This document shows positions 1 through 8,134 of a DNA stretch of 64,000 nucleotides, piece by piece; the first letter of the stretch is position 1; the number at the start of each line of letters is the position of its first letter. The notes beneath the pieces are model-generated. The model worked only from the letters and a program-made list of their open reading frames with translations. It had not been told where the DNA came from and ran no database searches. Source of the DNA: Clostridia bacterium. Its GTDB lineage: Bacteria > Bacillota > Clostridia > Oscillospirales > CAG-272. A program made the translations under genes and the position numbers. The DNA is taken from assembly GCA_017536475.1 (NCBI GenBank), contig JAFXHH010000004.1:1-64000 (forward strand). Direction: 5' to 3'.

Positions 1-20
1 CCGTACTTCACCCTTTTCAA

Positions 21-50
21 GAGCCGATGGATTCTTCCATCGGCTCTTTT
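21..50 (+). terminator. Intrinsic terminator, first copy
   Basis: A perfect 10-bp stem (21-30 with 37-46) closes a 6-nt loop and is followed by TTTT. It probably ends a transcript entering from the left edge. Confidence 0.7.
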
Positions 51-138
51 CTGCTTCGAGAGGACGGTCTCACTTGGATCTGTCGCCAAGCCGCAGGCTT
101 GTGCAAAGGTTCTAAGTCCCGTACTTCACCCTTTTCAA

Positions 139-168
139 GAGCCGATGGATTTTTCCATCGGCTCTTTT
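139..168 (+). terminator. Intrinsic terminator, second copy
   Basis: The same 10-bp stem (139-148 with 155-164) is followed by TTTT. It duplicates the hairpin at 21-50 and would act as a back-up terminator. Confidence 0.7.
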
Positions 169-264
169 CTGCTTTAAAATGGAGATTTTGTGCGAAAATC
201 GAGTCAAAAGGCTCAAAAAAGTTTAAAAACCGTTAAAAACTGTTCCTGCACGATTAAATTTAAG

Positions 265-293
265 TTGCAGGGCTCTTTTATTTTTACTATAAT
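265..293 (+). promoter_or_regulatory. Sigma-A promoter of the GH42 gene
   Basis: TTGCAG (265-270), a 17-nt spacer and TATAAT (288-293). Transcription would start near 300, leaving a leader of about 55 nt before the GH42 start codon. Confidence 0.65.
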
Positions 294-354
294 GTAGTTA
301 GTAGACGGAGCTTGTCCTCAGTCTGACTAAATTACTCAACAACGGAGGAATATC

Positions 355-2397
355 ATGTTTTTTGACGAGATTGTTCACGGAACACAGTATTACCGATCGC
401 CTACGCCTCTGCCCGAGGAATGGGAGGGCGATATTGATCGCATGGGCGACTTCAATCTGGACACCTTTCAGATAAGGATCAACTGGAGAAACAACGAGCT
501 TCGCGAGGACGAATACGATTTTTCCGACGTTGACAGACTGCTTGAGCTTGCAAAGAAGTACAACCGCAAGGTCGTTATGAAATTCCTGCTCGAATGCGCT
601 CCCCAGTACATATTCGACAAGTACGACGGAGTCAGAGTCGGTCCTAAGGGCGAGAGACTTCGCGGAGGCTATCACGGCGCGTTCTTTGGCGGATGGAAGC
701 CCTGCTTTACCAACGTGCACGTTAAGGAAAGAGCAATGAAGTTCGTCGACAAGGTCGTTGAAAGATATTACAAAGACGAGAGTATAATTCTCTGGAACGT
801 TTGGAACGAGCCGAGAAACAGACCCATTGAGGAATGCTTCTGCGAGCACTGCCGCAAGGCCTTTGGCGGATATCTCAAGGAAAAGTTCGGTACGGTTGAG
901 GCTCTTAACAAGTTCTACGGGGCGACCGAGGAGAGCTTTGAGAATGTCAATCTTCCCGTAATGGCGCACGGATATTGGGATATTTACGAGTTCAAAAAAT
1001 TCAAGGGCGGGGTTGACATTTACAACGCTCTGCGCTTCGTTTACGACGGCATCCGCAAGTACGATAAGGTGCGTCCGATCATGTCTCATATCGGATTTAC
1101 GAGCGCGTTCCAGCTCTCACTGACCGACGTTTGCGACGATTTTACCGTTTCAAAGGCGGTCGATTTCTGGGGAACGTCCGTGCCCTGCGATACTACTATG
1201 AACACGCACGAAAACCGTCTTGACTTCCAGATGCTCAACGACTTTTTGCGCGCGGTTGACAAAAATTACTTTGTACACGAGATCTATCCCGGACTTGGAA
1301 CCTTCCGCAAATACGACACGCCCTACGATATGAATTTCAAGGTTTACAGTTCGCTTGCAAGCGGAACTAAGGGCGTCGTTTACTGGCAATACCGTTCCGA
1401 AAGAGTCGGACACGAGAGCGATTGCTCGGGTATCATGTATATGGACGGCACACCCAGACCCGTGGCTTACGAGGTCAAGGATTTTGGCGCGGAGCTCAAA
1501 GAGAACCGTGAAAGCTTGGTTGGTTGCGAGGCGGCGCCTGCCGACGTTGCGATCGTTTTCGATTTCAATTCCTCGCTTATCTCTCAGATAGACGACAGCA
1601 TCGGCGCGGATTACACGTTTGATTGGTGCAATCCCAAGTTCTATTACAGATACGCTCACGCGGGAATGTACCGCTTGCTGCGCGACCGCAATTACAGAGT
1701 TGATTACGTTGGCGCGACAAGACCCGAGTGCTTTAAGAACTATAAGGTCCTTTATTTCCCCTATTACACGATGCTTGATCCTGCGATCGTTCCGTATCTC
1801 GAGAGCTTTCTTGAGGGCGGCGGTAAGATAATTGCTGACGAGGGCTTTGGACTCAGAACGCCGAACACTTGGATGCAGCCCTACGATGTCGATTGTAAGC
1901 CCATAATGAACGCGAGAATGCGTCACCGTCACGTCGTGCGCGGCGAGACGCTTGAATATGCGGGCAAGGTTGGCGCGATCGCGCCCTTCGTTACCGATTA
2001 CGAGGTCGAGGGCGGTGAGGTTTTGGCGACTCTTAACACAGGTGCTCCCGCTGTACGCGAGATCAAGTACGGAAAGGGAAGCTTCTATCTTTGCAGCTTC
2101 TCGCTCGGATACAGCTACTATCAGAGTAACGCGGATATTTGGGCGGACATCGTCGAAGATCTTGTTGCTGACGCTGATATTGCAAAATATCCTTACGCGG
2201 ACGTGAAGGGTGAGATCTACGAAAAGCGTCTTGAAAAGGACGGCACCGAGATCATATTTATCTTCAACAGCTCCGAGGCAGAGAAATGCATTGAGATAAA
2301 GGAAAATGTCGTTTCAGTAGGCGGAAGCGGAAAGCTTGACGGCAAGGTGCTTGTCGTGCCTGCGAAGTCTACTGCGTTCGTAGTTGCTGAAAAATAA
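355..2397 (+). CDS. Beta-galactosidase, glycoside hydrolase family 42
   Basis: A 680-residue cytoplasmic enzyme (no signal peptide) predicted to hydrolyse beta-galactosides. The N-terminal TIM barrel carries the GH42 acid/base in the W-N-E-P motif (Glu152), and the likely nucleophile is Glu309 in V-H-E-I-Y-P. Cys117, Cys161, Cys163 and Cys166 match the zinc cluster known in many GH42 enzymes. A Rossmann-like trimerisation domain (about 400-600) and a small beta domain follow, and the length is normal for the family. The start is set by AGGAGG-like AACGGAGGAA just upstream. It sits alone behind its own promoter and before its own terminator. Intracellular location implies that imported oligosaccharides are the substrate; which galactoside cannot be told. 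Confidence 0.9.
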   Translation: MFFDEIVHGTQYYRSPTPLPEEWEGDIDRMGDFNLDTFQIRINWRNNELREDEYDFSDVDRLLELAKKYNRKVVMKFLLECAPQYIFDKYDGVRVGPKGERLRGGYHGAFFGGWKPCFTNVHVKERAMKFVDKVVERYYKDESIILWNVWNEPRNRPIEECFCEHCRKAFGGYLKEKFGTVEALNKFYGATEESFENVNLPVMAHGYWDIYEFKKFKGGVDIYNALRFVYDGIRKYDKVRPIMSHIGFTSAFQLSLTDVCDDFTVSKAVDFWGTSVPCDTTMNTHENRLDFQMLNDFLRAVDKNYFVHEIYPGLGTFRKYDTPYDMNFKVYSSLASGTKGVVYWQYRSERVGHESDCSGIMYMDGTPRPVAYEVKDFGAELKENRESLVGCEAAPADVAIVFDFNSSLISQIDDSIGADYTFDWCNPKFYYRYAHAGMYRLLRDRNYRVDYVGATRPECFKNYKVLYFPYYTMLDPAIVPYLESFLEGGGKIIADEGFGLRTPNTWMQPYDVDCKPIMNARMRHRHVVRGETLEYAGKVGAIAPFVTDYEVEGGEVLATLNTGAPAVREIKYGKGSFYLCSFSLGYSYYQSNADIWADIVEDLVADADIAKYPYADVKGEIYEKRLEKDGTEIIFIFNSSEAEKCIEIKENVVSVGGSGKLDGKVLVVPAKSTAFVVAEK

Positions 2398-2406
2398 TCG
2401 TTGAAT

Positions 2407-2464
2407 AAAAAGCCGCATTCGGTGTGACGCTTCATTGGAAGGTCGTATCGGGTGCGGCTTTTTG
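2407..2464 (+). terminator. Terminator after the GH42 gene
   Basis: AGCCGCA (2411-2417) pairs with TGCGGCT (2453-2459), flanked by an A-run upstream and a T-run downstream. The loop is long (35 nt). Confidence 0.6.
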
Positions 2465-2482
2465 TTAATTTCGGCGGCTATG

Positions 2483-2511
2483 TTGACAAGCCGGGGAGTT
2501 TGTGGTATAAT
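2483..2511 (+). promoter_or_regulatory. Consensus sigma-A promoter of the lipoprotein gene
   Basis: A perfect TTGACA (2483-2488), 17-nt spacer and perfect TATAAT (2506-2511). This predicts strong constitutive transcription starting near 2518. Confidence 0.8.
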
Positions 2512-2550
2512 TATGTGGTATTACAAATCAAATCTTAATGGGAGTTGTTT

Positions 2551-4557
2551 ATGAAATCAAATTTTTTAAGATTATTGGCGATCGTTTTATGCTTTGCAAC
2601 TCTTGCAACCTTCGTTGCTTGTAACGACGGCGGAGATCAAGAGACCGAGCAGACGACCGAAACCACCACAGGTTCCACAGAGGGAACTACAGAGGGCACG
2701 ACTGACGGAACTTCTGAGGGCACGACCGAGGAGACCGAATTCGTTACGCCCGAGATGACCGTTGAGGAGCATGACGGAGTAGCTACGGTTACCACCAGCA
2801 AGGGCCTTTCTTACACGGTCAGAGGATATGAGAACGTGAACGGCACGGCGTTCGTCTTCTATTCGGGTCTTGAATTTAATTTTTCTGCAGAGACGTTCTC
2901 GGAAAAGTTTAATCGCTTTACGCTCAATTACAGATCTAACGCTCCCGTGCATATCTACGTTACCTATGCAAACCATATCGGCGAGGAGACCGTTGCGGAT
3001 TTCTTCGTTGAGAAGGGAGAGGGCGATTTTTCGGGTCTGATCCTTGATTATCTTGACAAGAAGACCGCTACCTCTATTACGAAGATAGTCGTTGACACGT
3101 GCGAGAACAAAAAGGCTTCCTTTACTCTTTATCACGTTTCGGCGGAGAAGATCCAGTGCTATACCGGAAGCTACGGCAATACCAAGTACTATATCAACAA
3201 CGACAGATTCAAGCTCGGAGTTGATATGAGTTGGGGCGGAGCGATCTGCTATATTGCCGATCTTACTTGTAATATCGAGGGACTTGAAAACCTTGTAAAC
3301 AAAGCCGACGAGGGAAGACTTATTCAGCAGTCCTACTACGGAACTCCTACCATTCCCGGTGTATACGAGCCCGGCGAGTTCAACGGCGCGCAGTGGAATT
3401 ACAACCCCGTACAGGGTGGTGACAAATACGGAAACGACAGCCGTATTGTTGACATCGTAGTTACCGATAACAGCATTTATATCAAGGGTCAACCTCAGGA
3501 CTGGTCGCTCGACGGCGCTATCACTCCCAGCTATATGGAGAACTGGTACATACTTCACGATGATCACATCGAGGTCAAGAACCGCTTCGTTGATTTCTCG
3601 GGTTGGACTCATCCCGTGACGACGCAGGAGATCCCCGCCTTCTATACCGTAAGCTATCTCGACACGTTCGTCTGGTATGACGGCATTGACCCCTGGACCA
3701 ACGGCGAGCTGTCTTTTGTGGGCGATCTTAATTTCTGGGGCGATTCCAAATATGCGGCAGATTGCACGTTTACGCTCAGACAGTCCAACACGGAGGCCTG
3801 GTGCGCTTGGGTGAATGCTACGACAAATTACGGAATGGGAGTTTACGTTCCCAATGCTGACGTATTCTTGGCGGGAAGAAACGATTATAATGGAACTATG
3901 GATCCCGATGACGGTGCTTGCGGATACGTTGCACCTCTCAAGAAGCTCAAGCTCGTTTCGTACGACGCGCTTGAATACAGCTATATGATCGCTACGGGAA
4001 CGGTTGATGAGATCCGTAATACGTTTACGGAAAATAAGGACTTTACCACTAACGAGGCACTTGATAAGAATAGCGTATCGATGCGCTATCCCGACGGCGA
4101 TCTCGATCTCTCCGATATGGATTTCTCCAATGAAAAGTATTGTGGCATTTTCACAAGCCCCAACAACACTATGCTTGAATATGATGCGACCGAGCAGGCG
4201 CTTAAGTGCACTGTGACCGGTGGAGATCCCTATGCGGCTATTGAGTTCGGTAGCTCGCAGGCGATCTACAATGCAGATAATTACGGCACGATAGAGGTAG
4301 TTTATATGATCCCGACTACCAACTCAACGACGAATTATACTATGGAACTCTTTTTATCGACCGGATCGACTGCCAGCGCGGTTGGCGGTAAGAGTGTTAC
4401 CAGACCGCTTGTTGCTGACGGCGAATATCACACCCTGACCATTGACGTTTCGGGATTGTCTTTCTGGTCGGGCACGATCAACCAGATAAGATTTGACTAT
4501 TTCAGCGGCGCGGCGCTCGACGACGTGCTTTACGTTAAGTCGATAGAGCTTAAGTGA
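2551..4557 (+). CDS. Large secreted lipoprotein with two putative beta-sandwich domains
   Basis: 668 residues. A type II signal peptide ends at Cys24 (lipobox F-V-A-C), followed by a Glu/Thr/Gly linker (about 27-65) that would span the cell wall. A first beta-rich module covers about 70-200. A central domain (about 210-500) is rich in Trp and Tyr and resembles galactose-mutarotase-like beta sandwiches by eye only. The last 150 residues look like a carbohydrate-binding-type sandwich. I do not recognise a named family. ATG 2551 is preferred over TTG 2545 because GGGAG lies 7 nt before it. The neighbouring GH42 gene and the C-terminal module suggest glycan binding at the cell surface, but this is inference. 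Confidence 0.7.
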   Translation: MKSNFLRLLAIVLCFATLATFVACNDGGDQETEQTTETTTGSTEGTTEGTTDGTSEGTTEETEFVTPEMTVEEHDGVATVTTSKGLSYTVRGYENVNGTAFVFYSGLEFNFSAETFSEKFNRFTLNYRSNAPVHIYVTYANHIGEETVADFFVEKGEGDFSGLILDYLDKKTATSITKIVVDTCENKKASFTLYHVSAEKIQCYTGSYGNTKYYINNDRFKLGVDMSWGGAICYIADLTCNIEGLENLVNKADEGRLIQQSYYGTPTIPGVYEPGEFNGAQWNYNPVQGGDKYGNDSRIVDIVVTDNSIYIKGQPQDWSLDGAITPSYMENWYILHDDHIEVKNRFVDFSGWTHPVTTQEIPAFYTVSYLDTFVWYDGIDPWTNGELSFVGDLNFWGDSKYAADCTFTLRQSNTEAWCAWVNATTNYGMGVYVPNADVFLAGRNDYNGTMDPDDGACGYVAPLKKLKLVSYDALEYSYMIATGTVDEIRNTFTENKDFTTNEALDKNSVSMRYPDGDLDLSDMDFSNEKYCGIFTSPNNTMLEYDATEQALKCTVTGGDPYAAIEFGSSQAIYNADNYGTIEVVYMIPTTNSTTNYTMELFLSTGSTASAVGGKSVTRPLVADGEYHTLTIDVSGLSFWSGTINQIRFDYFSGAALDDVLYVKSIELK

Positions 4558-4559
4558 CG

Positions 4560-4808
4560 ATGGCGGTAAGACAGGTTTGGACCGTTACGGTCGGAGAAGA
4601 AATCAGCACTGTCGAGTACAAATGCTCGCCTCTGACGGGAAGGACCGAGCTTATTATCGACGGTTCTTCGTTCGTCGTGAAGGGTAAGCCCTTTGGAATA
4701 GGTCTTGTGCGCCGTGAGCCGATAATGGTTTGCGGAGTGCAGGGAATACTTGACGTCGGCAAGGGCGGTCGCGCGAAGCTGATCGTTCGGGACGGCAAGG
4801 TAGAATAA
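4560..4808 (+). CDS. Small protein with a FAIM1-like beta-sandwich pattern
   Basis: 82 residues, no signal peptide and no membrane segment. Its ATG lies 2 nt after the stop of the lipoprotein gene, so translation is probably coupled; an in-frame GTG at 4554 is an alternative start. The pattern W-x-V-x-V, then V-E-Y, then T-G-R-x-x-L-x-I-D-G resembles the N-terminal half of FAIM1 (Fas apoptotic inhibitory molecule) domains. Alternating strands continue to the end. The resemblance is visual and the bacterial role unknown. It could equally be an unrelated small beta protein. Confidence 0.55.
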   Translation: MAVRQVWTVTVGEEISTVEYKCSPLTGRTELIIDGSSFVVKGKPFGIGLVRREPIMVCGVQGILDVGKGGRAKLIVRDGKVE

Positions 4809-4820
4809 GAATATAAGAAA

Positions 4821-4880
4821 GGTCGGTTCAATAGAGGTGTACCCTAAAGGACAGTTTTAGGGAGTACTTTACCTACCGAC
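4821..4880 (+). repeat. Left arm of an inverted repeat, foldable element
   Basis: 4821-4836 (ggtcggttcaatagag) and 4843-4856 (ctaaaggacagttt) recur inverted at 5749-5785, with only the 7 nt between them different. The element itself folds: GTCGGT pairs with ACCGAC (ends 4880), and GTACCCTAAA pairs with TTTAGGG-AG-TAC inside. It begins 13 nt after the stop of the small FAIM-like gene. Confidence 0.7.
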
Positions 4881-4892
4881 AGAAATAGCAGA

Positions 4893-4920
4893 AACCGCAG
4901 ATTGATTTTCTGCGGTTTTT
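4893..4920 (+). terminator. Intrinsic terminator
   Basis: AACCGCAGA (4893-4901) pairs with TCTGCGGTT (4909-4917), and a T-run runs through the 3' arm. It would end the lipoprotein/FAIM-like transcript. Confidence 0.75.
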
Positions 4921-4930
4921 GTGATATAAT
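4902..4930 (+). promoter_or_regulatory. Promoter of the small membrane-protein gene
   Basis: TTGATT (4902-4907), 17-nt spacer and TATAAT (4925-4930). The -35 box sits in the loop of the preceding terminator. Confidence 0.6.
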
Positions 4931-4973
4931 AGGCTTATGAGCAACGTCTTATGATTGAAAAAGGAGAAACATT

Positions 4974-5444
4974 GTGAAAATAGCAGGAATATGCTTTCTT
5001 ATTTTGGGCGGTATTTTACTATTGATATCGGGATTATATTTTATCGCCTATTTAATATTTGAAAAATCACCACATAAAACAGGCAGGACTCTTGGAAAAC
5101 TGTACAGTAGTAAATATAAAAAGGACGTTAATGTTTGGACTGGATTTGGAAAATATGATGGTCCTCCGAGAATTGCTTTCACCATAAAGCATCTAACAAA
5201 AACAAAATACTTGTATAGTGTAAATAACAAACTTTATCTTTGTGCTTTGGAGTTTTTTAGGAAACCGCATAAAATACCAAATAATTCCTGGGTAGTTTAT
5301 ATCAAAGCATTTCCGCGTATTTCATATTTAGACAACGATGAGAATTGCATCGGAGCTTTTGACTTTTGTGCTAAAGCAAGTGTTTTCCTTGGAATAGCAA
5401 TATGTACATTGGGTTTAGGAGTTGCATTTTTATCGAAAGTTTAG
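4974..5444 (+). CDS. Small AT-rich two-TM membrane protein
   Basis: 156 residues, GTG start with GGAGA 8 nt upstream. Hydrophobic segments at about 5-28 and 132-153 flank a basic, tyrosine-rich soluble region, an arrangement like DUF3592-type proteins but not assignable by eye. Codon use is clearly more AT-rich than in neighbouring genes (many AAA, ATA and TTA codons), suggesting recent acquisition. It lies between inverted repeats at 4821 and 5786. Function unknown. Confidence 0.6.
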   Translation: MKIAGICFLILGGILLLISGLYFIAYLIFEKSPHKTGRTLGKLYSSKYKKDVNVWTGFGKYDGPPRIAFTIKHLTKTKYLYSVNNKLYLCALEFFRKPHKIPNNSWVVYIKAFPRISYLDNDENCIGAFDFCAKASVFLGIAICTLGLGVAFLSKV

Positions 5445-5522
5445 ATGCTGATGTTATAACAAAATACATAAATTTTCTAAATCAATTTTTATTTATAGAG
5501 AAACATTAGGGTTGGATACGCT

Positions 5523-5648
5523 AAAAGCCTCCCTTGTGTAAAGGGAGGTGGCACGCGTCAGCGTGACGGAGGGATTGTAAAAATTAGATTTGAATAAAAC
5601 AATCCCTCACCGCCTGCGGCGGAGCTCCCTTTACACAAGGGAGCCTTT
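5523..5648. repeat. MITE-like palindromic repeat
   Basis: Inverted ends of about 25 nt: aaaagcctcccttgtgtaaa and onward at 5523, and its near-exact complement ending at 5648. Subterminal GGAGGGATTG and CAATCCCTC also pair. I recognise this sequence type as a short element dispersed in gut Clostridia genomes. It carries no gene and could fold into one long hairpin. Confidence 0.8.
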
Positions 5649-5710
5649 TTTGTTCACCTATGGCTTATCAATTTTCCTGACAAGCACTGCATTTGTGGAC
5701 ACAAACGCGA

Positions 5711-5746
5711 AATACGGCATATCCCTTTCGAGATATGCCGTATTTT
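5711..5746. terminator. Bidirectional terminator
   Basis: A perfect 13-bp stem (5711-5723 with 5732-5744) around an 8-nt loop, with a short T-run on the right. It separates the convergent membrane-protein gene (+) and PII-like gene (-). Confidence 0.75.
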
Positions 5747-5748
5747 GA

Positions 5749-5786
5749 AAACTGTCCTTTAGAGCGACGCTCTATTGAACCGACCT
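5749..5786 (-). repeat. Right arm of the inverted repeat
   Basis: Read on the minus strand this repeats 4821-4856: 16 identical nt, 7 different, 14 identical. It begins about 14 nt after the stop of the PII-like gene, as the left copy does after the FAIM-like gene. It may therefore be a 3'-UTR element as well as a mobile-element end. No target-site duplication is visible. Confidence 0.7.
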
Positions 5787-5800
5787 TTTCTTTTTTGCTT

Positions 5801-6475
5801 TTATTTTTCAAGCAGTCTGAAGCCTGCCGTTTCGGTGACGGGAAGTGAGAACACGAGAGGGTGAGTGCCGAAATCGTTGGTGTACGAGGCGATAGCCTTC
5901 ATAATATCGGCTTTGTTTTCCTTTTTGGAGACGATATATATGATCTCCTTTTCGTCCGAGAGGGTCACTCCGAAGAATTTATCTGCCTCCGATGCGGTGC
6001 CCTTTGCCTTCATTATCGTTCCGCCCGCGGCGCCCGCCTCCTTGGCAAGTTGCATGATCGCGTTGCTGTTTCCTTTTATACAGATAGTTACTATAAGTTC
6101 CATTTCTATTTTCCTTTCGGTCGTTACGTGATTTTCTTCCGACGCGCTTTGATCCGCGAGAACGTGATCCAACGCTCGCTTAGAGGCGATACTTGTTAAG
6201 GGAATTGCGAGCGCGATGCCTCGGTCGGGCAGGTCTATCTTCATTTCGTATGTCAGCGCATTCTTTAACTCGTACATTTTGCTCGTGCTGACGAGGGCTT
6301 GCATAAGCACCTTTTCGGAGTGCTCAAGTCCAAGCAGGTCAAGCGTTTCCGAGGTGGTCGAGCCGCGGCACAGGGAGCTGTAGACTGGACAGACGTTTTT
6401 GTGAAGGAAAAAATCCACGAATTCTTTTTCGTCTGATTTTTTTATTATTGTAAGGAACAGGTATATATTTTGCAT
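5801..6475 (-). CDS. Double PII-like signalling protein
   Basis: 224 residues with two PII-type ferredoxin-like folds: the first about 1-100, the second about 123-215 (starting M-E-L-I-V-T-I and ending G-T-H-P-L-V-F-S-L-P). The long T-loop and uridylylated tyrosine of GlnB are not evident, so it is better called PII-like than GlnB. Its ATG follows the stop of the DUF1538 gene by 3 nt, so the two are co-transcribed and probably act together. PII-like proteins generally bind small ligands and regulate a membrane partner; here DUF1538 would be that partner (inference). Ligand unknown. Confidence 0.75.
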   Translation of the reverse strand: MQNIYLFLTIIKKSDEKEFVDFFLHKNVCPVYSSLCRGSTTSETLDLLGLEHSEKVLMQALVSTSKMYELKNALTYEMKIDLPDRGIALAIPLTSIASKRALDHVLADQSASEENHVTTERKIEMELIVTICIKGNSNAIMQLAKEAGAAGGTIMKAKGTASEADKFFGVTLSDEKEIIYIVSKKENKADIMKAIASYTNDFGTHPLVFSLPVTETAGFRLLEK

Positions 6476-6478
6476 TCG

Positions 6479-8134
6479 TCAATTACCTCCGTGGGTGTGA
6501 GTCGGGCTTGTCGGGGAGGATTTCTCCTCGGTGAAATCTATGATCAGAACGTCGTCATCGTCTGTTGCGTCGTTGCTTTGACTCTGATGAGCCTCAAAAC
6601 CGTAGATCTCGTCGATTATAGTAGTGTCGAGCTTTTCTTCTTCTGCTGCGGCGCTGTTCTTGAGCTTGATCTTATATATCAGACCGACTATTTGTATAGT
6701 AACGGGGGGCATCATCGCAACGAGCGCGATAACGCCAAACGCATCGGTCATTATCGACTCTGTGCTGCCTCCGACCGCCTCGCAGACTCCGATCGACATC
6801 GGGAGCAGGAAGGTAGCCGCCATAACGCCCGAGGCGACGCCGCCCGCGTCAAACGCGATAGAAGTAAAGAGGCCGGGACAATGGAAGGAAAGAACTACTG
6901 CGGCTATATAGCCGATGAGAAGGAAGGGAAGGATCGGTATTCCCGTCAGCGCGCGGATCATTGCGATACCGCCTGCCGCCGCGACACCGAGAGCCATAGC
7001 CATCGGGAGAACCTTTGGAGGAATCGTACCCGAGGTCGCTTCCTCGACCTGCTTGTTAAGCACTCCAACCGCGGGTTCTGCGTAGGTCATACAGAAGCCG
7101 ATTATCATGCCGATTGGCACGATGATCCAAGAGTATGAGAGGTTAGCGAAGGTTGCGCCGAGATAGCTGCCGACCGGCATAAATCCGACGTTTACGCCGA
7201 CCAAAAAGAGCACCATGCCTACAAAGGTGTATCCAGCGCCGATGAATATCTGAGCCATTTCCTTTTTTTGAACTTTTACTGTGAAAAGTTGATAGATAAG
7301 GAAGAATATGATGATTGGAAGGAGTCCCATGAGCACGTCCTTGACGATGCTCGGGATAGCCGAGACAAAGGACCAGCCCATCTGCTGTGAATTGAGAAAC
7401 TCGGGGAGGGGATGGGGCTTATACGCGATGTCGCTGAAGCCTCCGACAAGGCCCATTACGAGAACTGAGATGATCGGTCCGATCGAGCAGACCGCCATAA
7501 GACCGAAGCTCGAGTCTTCGTCGCCGCTTTGCGAGGTTATCGCCGCGATACCTGCGCCGATCGACATTACGAAGGGGACTGACATCGCTCCTGTGGTAAC
7601 GCCACCTGCGTCGTATGCGATAGCAAGGAAGGTAGGGTTGACGAAATAAGCTATGACGGACAGAAGTAAAATCGTGCCGTATCCGCCTGCGAGTATGTAT
7701 TTGAATTTGATCTTGAAAATTATTCTCAATACCGCAATCACCAAAAATACACCGAGGCCTGCGGCGACCGCGAGGATAAATGCGAATTTTTGGTCTCCCG
7801 TATAGCCTGCGAGAACGTGCAGGTCGGGCTCGGAGATAGTGATGAGCACGCCGACGATGAGAGAAAGGATCGCGATTATCGGTATTTTACGGGAACGGGT
7901 AAGGTTTGCTCCTATGTGAGCGCCTATTCGTTCCATAGACAGCTCTGCTCCGAGGGAAAACAGCCCGAGTCCTACTACAAGCATACAAGTGCCCACGACA
8001 AACGCGATGAATATGTCGTTTGGCAACGGGCATATGGTAAATGATAGAAAAAGAATGATCAACGCGATCGGCATCGCCGACTGCAAGGCTTCTTTTATCT
8101 TTTCTATAATTGTTTCGAGTCGTTTGGATTTCAT
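6479..8134 (-). CDS. DUF1538 polytopic membrane protein, putative transporter
   Basis: 551 residues with about 12-14 hydrophobic segments in two homologous halves. Each half carries the DUF1538 signature: G-x-G-L-F-S-L-G-A-E-L-S-M near 57-70, E-P-D or E-P-A-V around the re-entrant region, and A-Y-D-A-G-G-V-T-T-G or A-F-D-A-G-G-V-A-S-G. The polar C-terminal tail (about 500-551) is cytoplasmic and acidic. A ribosome site AGGTGA precedes the ATG. It overlaps nothing and leads a two-gene operon with the PII-like gene. Family members are presumed transporters but the substrate is not established. Conserved Asp and Glu in the membrane suggest ion coupling (inference). Confidence 0.85.
   Translation of the reverse strand: MKSKRLETIIEKIKEALQSAMPIALIILFLSFTICPLPNDIFIAFVVGTCMLVVGLGLFSLGAELSMERIGAHIGANLTRSRKIPIIAILSLIVGVLITISEPDLHVLAGYTGDQKFAFILAVAAGLGVFLVIAVLRIIFKIKFKYILAGGYGTILLLSVIAYFVNPTFLAIAYDAGGVTTGAMSVPFVMSIGAGIAAITSQSGDEDSSFGLMAVCSIGPIISVLVMGLVGGFSDIAYKPHPLPEFLNSQQMGWSFVSAIPSIVKDVLMGLLPIIIFFLIYQLFTVKVQKKEMAQIFIGAGYTFVGMVLFLVGVNVGFMPVGSYLGATFANLSYSWIIVPIGMIIGFCMTYAEPAVGVLNKQVEEATSGTIPPKVLPMAMALGVAAAGGIAMIRALTGIPILPFLLIGYIAAVVLSFHCPGLFTSIAFDAGGVASGVMAATFLLPMSIGVCEAVGGSTESIMTDAFGVIALVAMMPPVTIQIVGLIYKIKLKNSAAAEEEKLDTTIIDEIYGFEAHQSQSNDATDDDDVLIIDFTEEKSSPTSPTHTHGGN

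Larger units (their letters stand above)
1..172. repeat. Direct repeat carrying a terminator hairpin, two copies
   Basis: A segment of about 54 nt occurs at 1-54 and again at 119-172, a 118-nt period, with one or two changes. Both copies begin ccgtacttcaccc and contain the same hairpin with a T-run. The 64 nt between them do not repeat. The gene or RNA that the first copy terminates lies outside the window, so the origin of the duplication cannot be read here. No gene is seen in 1-354. Confidence 0.75.
5445..5800. other. Intergenic stretch filled with repeats and a terminator
   Basis: No coding region is credible here. It contains an AT-rich tail, a 126-nt palindromic repeat (5523-5648), a long bidirectional hairpin (5711-5746) and the right arm of the inverted repeat (5749-5786). 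Confidence 0.7.

Noticed and set aside
55..135. tRNA-like reading of the segment ending GTTCTAAGTCCCGTACTTCACC
   Set aside because: No 5' acceptor strand complementary to the end, the T-arm cannot be paired, and the D and anticodon arms do not fit.
6470..7138. Plus-strand open frame of 222 codons inside the DUF1538 gene
   Set aside because: Lies antisense to a clear membrane-protein gene and has no ribosome site or domain.
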